From: Hemileia vastatrix
Lineage: Eukaryota > Basidiomycota > Pucciniomycetes > Pucciniales > Zaghouaniaceae
Assembly: GCA_030280995.1 (NCBI GenBank)
Contig: JASXTE010000016.1
Coordinates: forward strand, 21,610,001-21,674,000
Length of the DNA stretch: 64,000 bases
Direction of reading: 5' to 3'
Made by a program: the position numbers and the translations under genes. The notes under the pieces were generated by a model. That model was given only the letters and a program-made list of their open reading frames with translations. It was not told the DNA's origin and did no database searches. Positions 10,301 to 22,464 of the stretch are shown in pieces; within the stretch, counting starts at the first letter, position 1; the number at the start of each line of letters is the position of its first letter.

Positions 10301-11563
10301 TTAAAAGGGTAGTGAAGAGAAATGTTGGAGAGTAATAAGCATAATGACAGAGCATATGCCAGTTGAATGAATGTTTTGTGATTCAAGGGAGGGGAGAGCC
10401 AGTGCTGGTTCAGGATCCTCTTCTTCATAAAGATCATTCCACTCATCCTTTAAATCAGCTAGGATATTGTGGAGTATAATGTAAGTCATGAATAAATGAT
10501 TTTCAGTTTTGATCTTCAATTTTTTTTGAAATTGGATTCTGAGCTCCTGAAGACTAGAAAATCATCCCTTTAAAATACCTATAGCGTGTTCAATTTGTAC
10601 TCTTGATTGGGCAAGGTGATAATTAAAGGCAGTTTTGGGGTCACTTTCTAAACTTACACCATAGAAAGCAGGTATAATGTACTTTCCACTTGCATATGCT
10701 GAGTCTGAAAGGAGGTTCTGAGATTCGTCAAAGTATGAGTCAGGGGTTAAAGAAATCCTCATTGTTTGGAAGACAGAAGAGTCATGACATGAGCCAGGGC
10801 AGCCACTATGAAAAGCAATAAATTTTTTATTGACATCACATACAAGTTGAACAGCAATAGAGTATATAGAAAGAAGATAAAAATTCAGTTTATGAAGGAT
10901 GAGAAATTGGAGAAGATTTTGAAGAAACCTTTTTTTGCAATCAAAATAATGGTTGCCATCATGAGCAGGCTTTTGAGTCAAAGGTATAGTTGTTCCATCA
11001 ACAAATCCTACACAGCCAGGGAAACCTTCAGATTGCATTAAGTGAGAGGATTCAAGTTGCTTTTCTGGAGCTGGCCAAGCAAATGTTTGAGACTTTAGGG
11101 AAAGGATAGCAATCATACAGCGCTTGGTGTATAATATCACACTACCATATCCTATGTTAAAGAGATTATCCAAACTTTTTACAGCAGCACCATTTCCATT
11201 TGAGCCAAAGCAACATAGTGCAACAGAAAGTTGGATGGCAGGATTATGCTGTTTGTTATGGGAATTTTTATGAAAGATAGGATGATTGGAGATGAGTTGA
11301 TAAAGTTTGAAGAAAGAATCGGGAGAAGTTCTAAAAAGTTTGCTTAAGTTCAAATGAGGAATGTTGAGAATGGAGGCCAGATCATATTGGGGATCATGAT
11401 TAAGATTTGGCCCCCTGGTGATGATGTAACACTTTTTGGAAAGAAAACACATATAAGCTAAAGCATCTTCCATATCAGAGTCAGATTTATAGTAAAGAAC
11501 TAAAAGAAAAGTAATAGCATTCATTGTTGAGTGAAGTAGCTTCCTAGTAGAGAGGTGTTCCAT
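10301..11563 (-). pseudogene. DDE_Tnp_4 (Harbinger-like) transposase, copy A
   Basis: This would be the nuclease that cuts and joins the transposon ends. The ATG chosen is at 11563 (MEHLSTRK); the frame is also open upstream. Catalytic carboxylates of the DDE fold are visible: Asp in GFVDGT, Asp in LLSDSAY, Glu in IEHAIGIL, with the typical HDSSVF and FNYHLAQSR blocks. A 63-bp stretch between KKR and YSIAVQ is an intron in copy B; in A its acceptor AG has become AT, but the stretch is open and a multiple of three. An in-frame TGA near 10556 replaces the CGA (Arg) of copy B, after the catalytic Glu. The tail continues in the same frame to 10301. So A is broken by one nonsense codon and a doubtful splice site. 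Confidence 0.8.
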
Positions 11564-11828
11564 TGTTGCCTGTGGAAGGGTTATGTGATGAGGGAAGTGG
11601 GATTTCACTTCCAAATGTGCAGTTGGGGTTTGTAGATAGAAAAAAAACTTAAGTGTTTGCCACCAAAATTAAGTAGCATAGAGTGAGGGAAGACTTAAGG
11701 ATGGCATCAGCAATTATTAGTCATGTGACTTTCTTGAAAATCCATCATGGATGAGATGAGTTTGGGATCAGGAATTAGGAATGGAAATTGGGGTATAAGA
11801 GGCGGGATAATGCATTATCGTGGATTCC

Positions 11829-11858
11829 TTATCCACTAGCCCTGGGGCTAGTAGATAA
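11829..11858. repeat. Subterminal palindrome, copy A
   Basis: A 30-bp inverted repeat with half-site TTATCCACTAGCCC, imperfect here at two positions. In copy B the same palindrome (25807-25836) is perfect. It sits 80-110 bp inside the transposase-side terminus, a place where transposases often bind. Confidence 0.7.
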
Positions 11859-11911
11859 GAATCTTCCGCAATTAATAATGTCTGATCACAGAAAAAAAAT
11901 TCCTGATCCCT

Positions 11912-11941
11912 AATTTCAGATCCCTGAACATTGATACCCCC
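11912..11941 (-). repeat. Terminal inverted repeat, right end of copy A
   Basis: Read on the minus strand this starts GGGGGTATCAATGTTCAGGG and then diverges from the left end after about 25 bases. It is the end nearest the transposase gene. Confidence 0.8.
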
Positions 11942-11946
11942 TATTA

Positions 11947-13720
11947 AGTATGTTTAAATATAAAAATAATCATATTTTTATTAAATATTTTGAAGTTGTA
12001 AAAATAAGTTCAAAATAAGAATCATTTTGATAAAATATCATATTAAAATTTTTTTTGATTTGATTATATATTATTATGATATGAGCTTTTTCTATATGAC
12101 AAATTAAGAAATTAACTAAAAATCAATTTTATACAACTACATCATATAAAAAAGGTATCAGCTCTTTTGCTTAGATTTGAAGTACTTCTAGAATTATTTT
12201 TTTGCTTTAGGTACACATCATAAAGAGTCTTCAGAGAATTATATTAATTTTTTAGACTTTTATTTGTAAGTGAAAGGAAGCCTCACAGGATAAAATTGTT
12301 GGTTTTGTGAAAAAAATAAGTAAACATGTTTTAAATCAATATATATTTTTATGATGATTCAATTTTTAATATTTATTTTCTGTTTTAAATATTAAATGAA
12401 GATTTGAAATAATGCTATTTAAATTAATTTTATAAAAATATACTCATTCCAGTATTTCTTTGTGATAAGGCCAATTTCAAGGAGATTTATAAATTCTTCT
12501 GTTTAAATAAAATATCAAAGGGATTTGTTTTCATACACTTAGAGATTGAATAGAAAAATTATATAAGATCTACCAATCAGCATGAATATCATTATTCCAA
12601 TAAATTATTGATAGATCCTGAACCCATATATTTAATTTTAGAATTGTGTGTAAGTGTTCAGTTGTGAATTAATTCTATTGAAACTTTTATTCTAAAGACT
12701 AAAACATTGTACCTGCAACATTTCACTTAATTTACTTTTCAAAACTATAGAATTGAAATATTTTTTCTATAAATTTTAAATACGGAATAATATTATATTT
12801 AATCAAACTATGATTGCATTTACAGCTGCTTTTCTGCATGAACATAATCTAAAGTACCTATTGTGTCTTTTTTACAAAATAAGTATCATATTATAATTTT
12901 TCAATTTGAAACTGATAGAATTATGAAAAATTACCACATCTACCTATATAATTCAGTTCTTGAAAAATAATAAAATAAATTTTTTTACCTGAAGCACATT
13001 TTTTTAACATGCAAACACTTTGTCCAATATATGGTGCTTATTCCCAAGTTGACACTGAAATTATCCCACAATACAGCATTGAAGAAAAATCAAACACTAA
13101 AATTAAAGTTTTAATAAATTTAACAACTTTCTTTTCATTATATTTAAATTTTTAAATCTGGCTTGAATTTCAGTTATTCATATGGAAAATATACTGAGCA
13201 GTGAGTAATTATTTCAACTCATGAGATTACTCTACCAAATAACCATATTTACATTAAATTTTGATGAAATACATCATGAAAAGTTCCAGAATATCATATA
13301 TGTATTGCATTGAATAAATTTATATTTCCAAAATTCTTAGTAGTTGAATATTAAATAGAACAAAAAAAAGAAAAAAAATATTTCCTTTTAATTTTAATCA
13401 TCTTCTTGCATATAAAAATGTTAAAAAAAATTGATTAAAATCCACTTGTATAAGAACTATACTTCTTTCTAAACATATAATTAAACAATTTATTAATAAC
13501 TAGTGCTTAGTGTTAAGAAGCTATGAGAAGATCTTATTGAAACAGAAATCAGGAAAACATATTTTAATCTTTTATTCTTTTAATTATGAATCTTTTCACA
13601 GTATTCTAGATTCAAATACTTGAGAATTTTGATGGTTCAATATTTTTGATAAATAAATCCATTGAACTGAAAATAATTATATTTCATAATCATAAGTAAT
13701 AAAAATAGAAAAAAAACCGG
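11947..13720. other. AT-rich DNA, nothing recognised
   Basis: About 1.8 kb of irregular AT-rich sequence with stops in all frames. I see no repeat, gene or RNA structure I can support. Confidence 0.6.
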
Positions 13721-13724
13721 TAAT

Positions 13725-13945
13725 ATTCACCAAAAAGAGACACCTGAGACCTGCTAGCAGGTGCCAATCCCTCAATCCATTTGTGACAAAAGAATAACTC
13801 AGATTTGATTCCACACAAGCTAGAATTCTCAGTGTTCAGTGCGCAGTCTTTCCAGAAGAATTATAGATGATTCAGAACTGAATCAAATTAAAGATTGGGA
13901 TTGGCACCTACAATCAGTTACCCACATTTTTTTTCTGGTGATTTT
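13725..13945. mobile_element. MITE-like inverted-repeat element 1
   Basis: Two imperfect inverted arms of 40-50 bp face each other: the left has TTCACCA and GGTGCCAATCCC (about 13735-13775), the right has the complement (about 13900-13935). The left arm contains the palindrome CACCTGCTAGCAGGTG. No coding sequence between them. Its arms resemble those of element 2 in layout. Confidence 0.55.
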
Positions 13946-14222
13946 TTATATTAAAAAATGAAATCTTCAAATTCTTGGTTGAAAGGAGTTATAAATAAAA
14001 AAAATGACTCATCTTATTATATATTTTTTCAAAAAAAACAATAAAATAATTAGAGAGGTTAAAATTGATGCTTTTTAAATAAATAGTATAAATTTCAGTC
14101 TTTTTAATGATCAAGTGAGATTCAAAATGAAAATTCAATTGTGTTTTATGAAAAAAATTCTGTGAATGGATAAGATTCTTAATCTTCCCTTGTTATTATT
14201 TTTATAAATTATTCATTAAAAT

Positions 14223-14510
14223 TTCACTATTCACCACACAATATGGGGGGCAGACTTGCTAGCAAGTCCACAACCTTAGACCCAAACTCACCACAGATTG
14301 AACACACATTGAGCTATTGATAAAGGAACCATAAAATCAGGGATGAACACCACTCATCAGAACAGTTTTAGGTGGTTGTTAAACTAGAGTTCAGTATGGG
14401 TTCAGTATGGGTTCAGTATGAGTTCATTCTGAGTTTCATCTGAGTTCCATCTGAGTTCAGGTTGAGGATTTGCTAGCAAGTCCACCCCCTATATTGCGTA
14501 GTGATTATTC
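14223..14510. mobile_element. MITE-like inverted-repeat element 2
   Basis: Arms of about 47 bp are inverted copies: the left has TCACCACACAATAT, a G-run and GACTTGCTAGCAAGTCC (14223-14270); the right has the complement of TCACTACGCAATAT, a G-run and the same CTAG-centred palindrome with one change (14461-14509). Between them is a stutter of GGTTCAGTATG-type units (14395-14460). A third, right-end-like copy follows at about 14511-14666. Confidence 0.6.
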
Positions 14511-14673
14511 CAGCACAGACTCATCCATTATTGGTTAATAGCTCAAGATGAGTTCAAATTAAAGTTAAGTATCAGTTCATTTTAAGTTCAGTCTGACTTC
14601 CATATGAGTTCCATCTAAGTTCAAGTTAAGCACTTGATAGTAAGTCCCCCCCAAATATTAAGTGGTGAAATTT

Positions 14674-14815
14674 CCAGTTTAAGGTCATAGTTGACCAAAG
14701 ATTGATGACTTGCCAGTTTAAGTTCATGGAGGACTAGTTACATAATATTCCAGTTTATGGTCTTAGAGGACCAAAGAGGAAGAAATTTCTAGTTTAAAGT
14801 CATAGTGGACCTAAC
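14674..14815 (-). repeat. Four AGTTTA-hairpin repeats in a decayed gypsy 3' region
   Basis: On the plus strand, units starting CCAGTTTA or CTAGTTTA lead into short inverted repeats such as GGTC-N6-GACC (14682 and 14757). They match the arrays at 51377-52131 of the young gypsy element, so they mark the 3' untranslated region of an older relative with the same (minus) orientation. Confidence 0.65.
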
Positions 14816-14841
14816 ATTTTATCAGTTACAACTCCATACTG

Positions 14842-16060
14842 GTGTCCTTGCGCACTAATTTTTCAAATATTTTTTTTCTTCATTTTCTATCCCCCTATCC
14901 AGGTTATTTTTTCCATCCTAATTATCAACTTTTTAAGATAACTTCTTCCAACTTCACTGCTTCTAAATATAAATCCTGTGACTACTTCTCCTTTATCCAT
15001 CAAGAGTGTATCTACACCTACAACAGGGCCTGTTCCAACTGTTTTGAAAAGAAGAGAAAATGTTCTGGCCTCAACTACGGCTCATTCCCATTTCCAGCCA
15101 CCAGCTTTCCTTCACACTGTCATCCTTCTACTCCATCTCCTAATTCCTCTACCTCCAAAAATCTTACTCCTTTTTCACCTTCTGACTTCTTAAACATTCC
15201 TTTTGAATCTGAGTCCCTAGGTCCTCCTCCATCTGCTCTTTTTGCTTCTCAATCTCTTCAATCAAGGCACTCTTCTGACCTCCCTAGAACTCCTACCACT
15301 CCTAAAACTATGCTAAGTCTATATCCATCTAAACCTGTTCTTGATGTTTCTACTTATCAATCTACTATCTCTCCACAATCTAAAAGAGAGCCTATACCTC
15401 TTCAAACTAAATTTAGAAGCCCCCATTGTCACTCTTCTTTTACTTCTTCAAAAAACCCCGGATCTCCTAGTCCTCCAGTTTAATGCTGCAAGAAACAGAA
15501 TAGTCCAATAGTCAAAGGTCCATCTATTCCTACTCAAACTTAAAAATTCATAACCTTTCTGAGGCCTTCTGCTTATCACAACATCCAAAACCCCTATTCA
15601 TCCCTTATTGAAAAAATTTTTTTACCAAGCCTGCCATTGAACTTTGATTTGAAACAGTTGATTCTACTAAGTAAAAAAATCTTCTATCTTCTTTTATATT
15701 AAAAATCTTTGATGTTTTACTCTTGTCCTAATACAGATTATTCTGGATCTTTTTATTCTCCATCCATTTATTATATCCCAGATCCAGAAAAGTCTTCTGA
15801 AACTGTTAAATGCAACTAAGTTTCTTAACAATTATCTTCAACTTTTAACATTTATCTGGCCCATTATAAATATTATTTACCTAACGATCAAGAAGAATTA
15901 TGCTCCAGGGAGAAAGTCTTGAAATGTCACTTTAAGATGGTCACTTTTTTGGAGCACCAACAATATTTTCAAATTGAAGAAACAAAAAAATTCACTAGAT
16001 CATCTCATGAATTTTTTACTGTGCCTACTTTGTCAAGAGAAAAACTTCCATAGTTCTTCT
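14842..16060 (+). pseudogene. Antisense cysteine-cluster gene of gypsy element (locus 1)
   Basis: The open part, 14842-15483, encodes a protein rich in Ser, Pro and Thr with a cysteine cluster near residue 45: C-x2-F-x6-C-x7-C-x2-C-x6-C (ACSNCFEKKRKC is the clear half). This resembles a fungal Zn2Cys6 zinc cluster in which the second Cys is replaced by Phe. Downstream to about 16060 there are fragments such as EELCSREKVLKCH that seem to match the end of the same gene at 46.2 kb, with stops in between. It lies opposite in strand to the gypsy pol remnant at 16863-17229, between pol and the 3' LTR side. The DNA-binding role is a guess from the cysteine spacing. Confidence 0.5.
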
Positions 16061-16099
16061 GGATGACTTAAAAAATCAAAAGAAACAAAAAAACTATAT

Positions 16100-16862
16100 T
16101 AAATCATATAAATCTAATAATTTATTTATTTTATTATTATTATTATTTTAATTAATTTATAATAAAATATATAAGCATTCCCCCCAGAAATTTGATGAGC
16201 CATCCCCTGACCTCATACCCACATTTAAGTGCACCTTAATATGGGATACACAGGAAAGAAATTAAAAATAAAACATAAGTAATTTTGAAATTTTTCTTTA
16301 AAAATAATTAGCAAAATATATAAACAATTACTGATTGGGCTCCCTCCAATTTGTAAAAGTGATACAAGACCACCAGCAAGTACTACCCATCAAAAAATTA
16401 AATTTTAATAAAAAAATAAAATAATAATTCAAAAATAAAAAAAGCAGAACTAGAAATAAGATAAAATCTTAAATCTGGAATTGGAATGAGTTTAATTGGT
16501 TAACTTTGTGTTATTCCAGTTGATAGTCTTAGAAAACTACCTATATAATAAAAACAAAGCCAGGATTCAGATAGAAAAAGGGAAACAATGGTAATAAAAA
16601 TTGTGGAGTAATTTTTTATATAGCATCCAGCCCATCAAATACCCTCAAACTTGCCAATATTTAATTTAGAAGGTTTCCCTGTGAAAACATCTACAAAAAA
16701 TAATTAATTCCCAACACAAAAACTTCACCATAAAACTTTTGACATTTGAATTTAATGATCCTATTTCTTTTATAAGTATAGTTGTTAAATTATACTCTTT
16801 GTGGATTAAGTCTTAATAAACAATAGTTGATAGTTTATCCTAATTTTTGAGTTAAATTTAAG
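16100..16862 (-). other. Decayed 3' untranslated region of gypsy element
   Basis: Segments near 16196-16255 (GATGAGCC ... CATACCCACAT) and 16340-16390 (GGGCTCCCTCCAATTT ... GACCACCAG) match the young element's untranslated region at 52550-52720 in order and orientation. A hairpin remnant (AGTTTATCCTA) is at about 16829-16846. No gene on either strand. Confidence 0.6.
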
Positions 16863-17229
16863 AACTTCTGGTGCCCAAAGGATAAAACTTCTTGAATTGG
16901 TCAGCAGCTATCCTCTTCTTCAACTCCACACCATCCAACTCATTAAAAATATATGAACTACCAGAATCTTGTTCCTTGACTACATACCATCCATTTCACC
17001 TATCAGAAAACATCTTCCCCCATTAAATTTCCAAACTCTTATTAAAAACTAAAACCATATCTGTAGCTTACAAAGGTTTTCTGAAACTATGAGCCAACCA
17101 ATTATCCCAATATCTTACTGACTGATTTTGAATGTTCATCATTCTAGTAAATGCCTTCTCTAAAGTTTTATCATTCTTTTTAAACTGAACCATTCTGGCA
17201 CATAATAATTCTTCAGTAGATTTGGCCTT
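16863..17229 (-). pseudogene. Gypsy integrase C-terminus remnant
   Basis: On the minus strand this matches, with many changes and stops, the end of the young element's pol (53470-53840), including the region that encodes the DRWNGPY module. It is cut at 17230 by the start of another gypsy LTR. Confidence 0.7.
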
Positions 17230-17761
17230 TGTAGAAAGACTCTTACAGTTGCCTTGCTGTAAGCAGAATCCAAGAGAGTTGGATAAACAAAAGAAAACCC
17301 TGAATCTTTAAGTAAATAAAGATTTTACAAATAGCCAAGATAAAACATTTACTTGATATAAAATGAAAATCAAAATATTTTTTATTAATGGTGTTGAGAT
17401 GTTGAATTAGTGCTCTTTATAATGAGGGTAAGAAATACAACAGTGAAGCTGTATTTAGAAAATTTATTTAAATGATTGAATACTCAATTAGAATATTAAA
17501 ATACCACTAAAAATTCTTGAAAAATTACAGATGATAGATATACTTCTCCATTATACTCCCAAAATATTTTTAGTATGTGCAGCCCAATTTATCTAGTAAA
17601 GAATCATTGAAGTTAAATAAATCATTAAAAACTAAAAATAATCAAAAGCACATTATAAAATTATTAAAAATAGTAGAAAAATAGTGTAAATTCCATGAAA
17701 ATTTCCAATTATTCTTGAAACTCCTAGATTTAATCTCCACCTGCCTTTAGACCTATATTTG

Positions 17762-18170
17762 TATTAAAACTTTATGTTATATTATTAGTTATCAATGGTT
17801 AGTAAAAGCCCCTTGCTGTTATCAAGTATTGTCAATCACCTGTCCCCAGTGATTGATGAGTGGACAGCAAATCAATTTATACGTTAACGATAAATAATAA
17901 TGTAATATAAAGAGATAAGAATAGAAAATTGAAATCAATCAGTATTTAGTTGAGTAATGAGAAATAGAGATTTGATAGCGAAAGAATAAAAAACTATCCA
18001 CTATATAAGTACTCATATTATCATTATTCACCCTTACATCTTGATCACAAAATAAGTATATATTTCTACACAGAAACGAATTAATCAATGTGCTAAGCAG
18101 ATGTAGAAGATGACAGAATAAAGCCACTCAATCTGTAGAGTAGTAACTCAGTCAACCGCTTCCTCCAATA
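17762..18170 (-). repeat. Copia 3' LTR
   Basis: 409 bp, the same length as the partner at 22465-22873, differing at few positions by eye (for example TATCAATGG against TATCAATAA). On the minus strand it starts TATTGGAGG. Confidence 0.9.
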
Positions 18171-21100
18171 CACCCCTTGCTTCAGACGTGATTAGATTCA
18201 AACGTTTTCTATCGGTTACAAAACAAATTCGAGGTTGTTGCTTGGTAAACATATCTGCTAGCATTTCAAGAGTGGGACAATAGAGAATTTGAATTTCATT
18301 CCGCCTGACTTTCTGTCTCAACCAATGGTAGCGAACATCAATATGTTTTGACCTTTCATTAATTTGAGCTTCCTTTGAAAAAAATATTGCACCACTGTTA
18401 TCGCAGAAAAGTTCAGGAACATTAATATTGCTCATGATCTGAGGAGTGGACATTTGAATGTTTAATGAAAAGAAAAGTTTTGAGATCCAAATTAGCATTT
18501 TTGCACATTCACACATTGAAATGTATTCTGCTTCAGTTACGGAGAGCATTACCACTTTTTGTCTACGACTACGCCAAGAGATAGGAGTACCATTAAGTAA
18601 GATTACATAACCTGTTATTGAGCATCTAGTAGTCTTGCAGTTAGCATAATCAGCATCACTATAGGATGTGAAGTCTATTTATTTTGTATTTCTAGGATAA
18701 CGGAGACCAATTGTTTTATTTGAAATGACATATTGTAATAGTTTTACTGCTAGTTTCCAATGGAGAGGTGAATGATTCGCATTGAATTTTGAAAGAGCAT
18801 TGAGTGCTTGACTTATATCAGGTCTTGTAGATATCAAAAGATAGTTTAGTGATCCAATAAGTTCTTGGAAAGGATCAGATTTTCCTTCTTCAGACTCTTC
18901 TGATGAAGGCGGAAGTAAGATACATCCAACTGGAAGGGGTGTTGAGACAAATCTACAGTCCTCCATATTGAATCGTTTAGCTATTTCATCAATATAAGAT
19001 TCTTGAGTGAGAGTGAGATAGTCATCAAAATAAGTTATCTTAATTCCTAGATGATAGGTAGGATTATCTGTCCATTTCACTTTAAAATGTTTTGAGAGAT
19101 CAGCATGAAATTGGTTAATTAGAGATTTATTATTTGAAAAAACTAATCCATCATCTACATGAAGATGTATGAAAATGAAATTACTGTCTTTCTGAAAAAT
19201 AAATAGGGATTTGTCTCCTTCAGCCTCCGAAAAATGTAATTGAGTCATCACCTCAGTAAATTTCTCTTTCCATTGCCTTGGAGCTTGACGGGTACCATAT
19301 AAAGACTTGCGTAATTTCCAGACTTTTTCTTTTCCACCAATCTCATAACCCTTTACTTGAGTTACAAAAACATCATCATTCATGACTCCATGAAGAAAAG
19401 CCGTTGAGATATCAAACTGAGATATCAGCCAATTATTTGATGCGGCAAGACCCATTAGTAATCTGAAAGTTTCAGTGCGTCCAACAGAAGCATATGTTTC
19501 ACCATAATCAATACCCTCCTTTTGAAGATTACCCAATGCTACCCACCGTGCCTTATATTTAATTAACCTTCCAAGTTCATCTTTCTTTTTGGTAAGAACC
19601 CAAATTTCACCTATAACTTTCATATCGTTAGATTTAGTTACTAAATCACCTACTTGATGATCACATAACGACTCAAATTCCTTGTCCATAGCTTCCTTCC
19701 ATAGCTCAGCTTCAGGACTGTTTAAGGCTTTTTTATAAGTTGGATTTTTGGGGGAATGTACAGAGACATACCCATAATATGAAGGTGAAACACAGTTTCT
19801 TACAGGCCTACCATGATGAGATAGATTTTCAGAGGGACTTACATCATCATCAGTAGTTTCTTCTTGGTTATCATCAAGAGTATTAGATGTAACTGGATCA
19901 GGAGTTTTTCTTTGCATAATTATTTTTAGACGTTGTGATTTATTAGAAGAAACTTTTTTGTCATTGAGAATTTCCAACTCCAAATCAGTACCTGGGACAG
20001 AGGTCTGTTTTGTAGTAAGAGTACTTGACAAAGGCAAAAGAGCAGTTTGTGATGACTGTACCAATGGTAAGTTTTCAGAGGGTGACACATGTATATCAGA
20101 TGGAAGAAGGACATAGTTGGGAATGTTCAAAGTAATGTTTTTATTATTGAAATAATTTTTTGATTCAAAAATTTTAACATTTCTAGATATGATGATTTTC
20201 TTAATTTTTTGATCATAAAGCCGGTATCTTTTGAGTTTGGTTCATACCCCACAAAGGCAAATTCCACCCCTCTGGGTTGAAACTTGTGTGTTCAATTCTC
20301 CTTATCTATATATTGGATTGCAAGTGATCCAAATCGTCGAAGAAAGGTGTAGTCAGGTGTATGACCACCTTTGCAGGGCAAGAAATTTGTGAGAACTTCA
20401 TGAGGTGATTTCGACTTTAGTTTTGAATGAGGAAGTAGATTGAGAGTATAATTATAATTTGTTGGGCATTCTCCCCAGAGCTCTGCTGGAGAGGAAGAGT
20501 CAATCATAACTGTGCATATTTTGTCAATCAGAGTTTTATTAAATCTCTCGGCAACAGAATTGTGTTTTGGAGTTTTGGAAGGCGCTTGTTCTCGAGTAAT
20601 ACCATTCTTTTCTAAATTTTCAATGAAATCTTTTCCACCATATTCACCTCCTCTATCACATTTAAGAAACTTGATCTTTTTTTTCTAGTTTGTTCTCCAT
20701 ATCAGCTTGATACTTAAGAAAATTAGAGAAAACATCAGATTTGCATTTCATAAGAAAAATAGTAGAGCACCAAGTACAATCATCAATAAATGCAACTATA
20801 TATCTATGTCCTCCAATTGAAGGTGGACTGATTGGCCCAAGTACATCTGAATGAACACGAAATAATGGAGCAGTTGAAACAGGAAAAGTGGATAAAAATG
20901 GTAGTTTTGTTAATTTTCCTTTTGAGCAGGAAACACAACTAAATTTTTTATCAATGAAATCAATACCCTTTGATTCAAGGAAACTTCTAGTTGATCTAAT
21001 GTTTAAATGACCTAGTTTTTGATGCCATTGGAATAGTGTTACAAGATTTGAGGACACAAAGAGAGCTTTAGTATTGACATACCACAAGTTGTGTTTCTGA

Positions 21101-21370
21101 TTTTTTCGAGGTAGCAATGCGATTACTTGTCCATTTATATAAGATACTTTTGTTTCATCTGGTTCAAAATTAACACTATAACCCAAACGATTCAGTTTGT
21201 TGACTGAGATTAGATTTGATGAGATTTTATCGACGACAAGAACATTGTTGAGAGTCAGTTGAGAGTTAATCCTCAAATCACCAGAGAGTTCGGCAGTCAA
21301 AATTTGAGATCCAGCGCTATCAATATTAATAATTGAAGGTAATTTTTTAATATTCGATAAAATCCGTTAA
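18148..21370 (-). pseudogene. Copia integrase, reverse transcriptase and RNase H
   Basis: The zinc-binding HHCC (HQKLGHLN ... CVSCSKGK) and the first integrase Asp (HSDVLGP) lie in 20662-21300. The frame then shifts near 20690. The rest of the integrase core (PKHNSVAERF with the catalytic Glu) is near 20530-20570, and stops follow near 20220-20290. RT spans 18679-20130 with KARWVALGN, FDISTAFLHG and the active-site box HVDD in place of the usual YVDD. A stop at about 18676-18678 separates RT from RNase H (18148-18675; SVTEAEYIS, HIDVRYH). It makes DNA from element RNA and inserts it, but this copy cannot encode a whole enzyme. Confidence 0.85.
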
Positions 21371-22443
21371 TCTTTCACCATATGAGAGGTTGCTCCTGAA
21401 TCAAGGACAAAACATGTTGACAAATCATGATTGCCAGTTAAATAGGGTGATTCCTCATGTTCATGAACAGTAACTAGTGAGGCAGATTCATTATTATCAT
21501 CAGCGATTTTGGCCTTGTCATTTTTGGGATGAGAAGAAGTTTTTAATTTTCTTAATTCATCTCGTAACTGAGTAATATAGTTATCATTGTTATGACCTGT
21601 GTGACCAAGGCGACATTTTAGATTTTTTCTATCATTTTTGTCGGGAGAAGATGTACGTTGTGATTTCTTCTTTTTTGACTGAGTTTTCACAGTGTTAGCG
21701 CCGTCTGTTGTGCTAAATTCACGTATTCGACGATTTGCTTCTGATTTTAGACTATTGTAAACTTGCTCAAGTGTAAGATTCTTGAAGTTCTGGAAGATAT
21801 TTTGAGTGATTCCCAACATTGATTCATGTTGAACACTTTTGACAAGAATCATCGCAATAATTTTTGAAGAAACAACTAGTGAGGGATCAGTAGACACACT
21901 GTTTATGAGTAAGTTATCTAGTTCCTCAAATTTTCCTAGATGTTCCCTGAGAGAAGAAACTCCATCCCACTTAAGATATACAAGTTGATCTAAGAGATCA
22001 GAAACTGTTAATGCATTTCCTTCTCCATAATCGGTTAGAATTTTTTGATAGGCTAGATATGTTGATTTTCCCTTAGAAATTAATTATGAATCTCTAGGAC
22101 TGACAGCATTGATGAGAATGAGTCGAGATTTGGATTCGCCTTTTCACCAATCATTCGGATCAACATCTTCTGGTTTACTGGAGCATGTAAGATGATGAGA
22201 TAAATCCTGAGAATCACAATAGAATTCTATCATGGATTTCCACAAAGAAACATTTACAGTGGTGAGAACCTGTACTCTAAGTAATTTGTCATTGGATTGT
22301 TCTGCCATTGACGTTGGGATATAGGGGTGAGATGAGTACGATTGAGACTGAGATTCAGTAGCTGGTCAATATGTAGATGTAGAAGAACTTGTATCAGAGC
22401 CTGCTGTAGGTGAATCTGGAATATTGTCACTGGGAGAGCTCAT
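21367..22443 (-). pseudogene. Copia gag and aspartic protease
   Basis: A likely start is the ATG at 22443 (MSSPSDNIPDSP). The frame has TGA codons near 22366 and 22145 and a TAA near 22085, then reads openly from 21897 to 21367. The nucleocapsid zinc knuckle is degraded (CRLGHTGHNNDNY; the last Cys is Tyr). The retropepsin motif DSGATSH is near 21390. A stop separates it from the integrase part. Confidence 0.8.
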
Positions 22444-22464
22444 AAACCGTTCAGACTTTTAATC

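Larger units (their letters stand above)
3821..11941. mobile_element. Harbinger-type DNA transposon, copy A (8.1 kb)
   Basis: The element is bounded by inverted ends: GTGGGTATCAATGTTCA at 3821 and the complement of GGGGGTATCAATGTTCA ending at 11941. The directly flanking five bases are TATTA on both sides (3816-3820 and 11942-11946), a probable target-site duplication. Inside are a Myb/SANT-like coiled-coil gene (+), a TET-like dioxygenase pseudogene (-) and a DDE transposase pseudogene (-). It is the inverted counterpart of copy B and about 2 kb longer, because of an 855-bp insertion at 3934-4788 and a foldback-rich stretch at 9.2-9.83 kb. All three genes carry nonsense or frameshift changes, so this copy cannot move by itself. 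Confidence 0.85.

Noticed and set aside
9875..10446. Several overlapping hydrophobic open frames on the minus strand
   Set aside because: They are rich in Phe and Leu because the DNA is T-rich. They cover the 3' end of the transposase and its downstream non-coding region.
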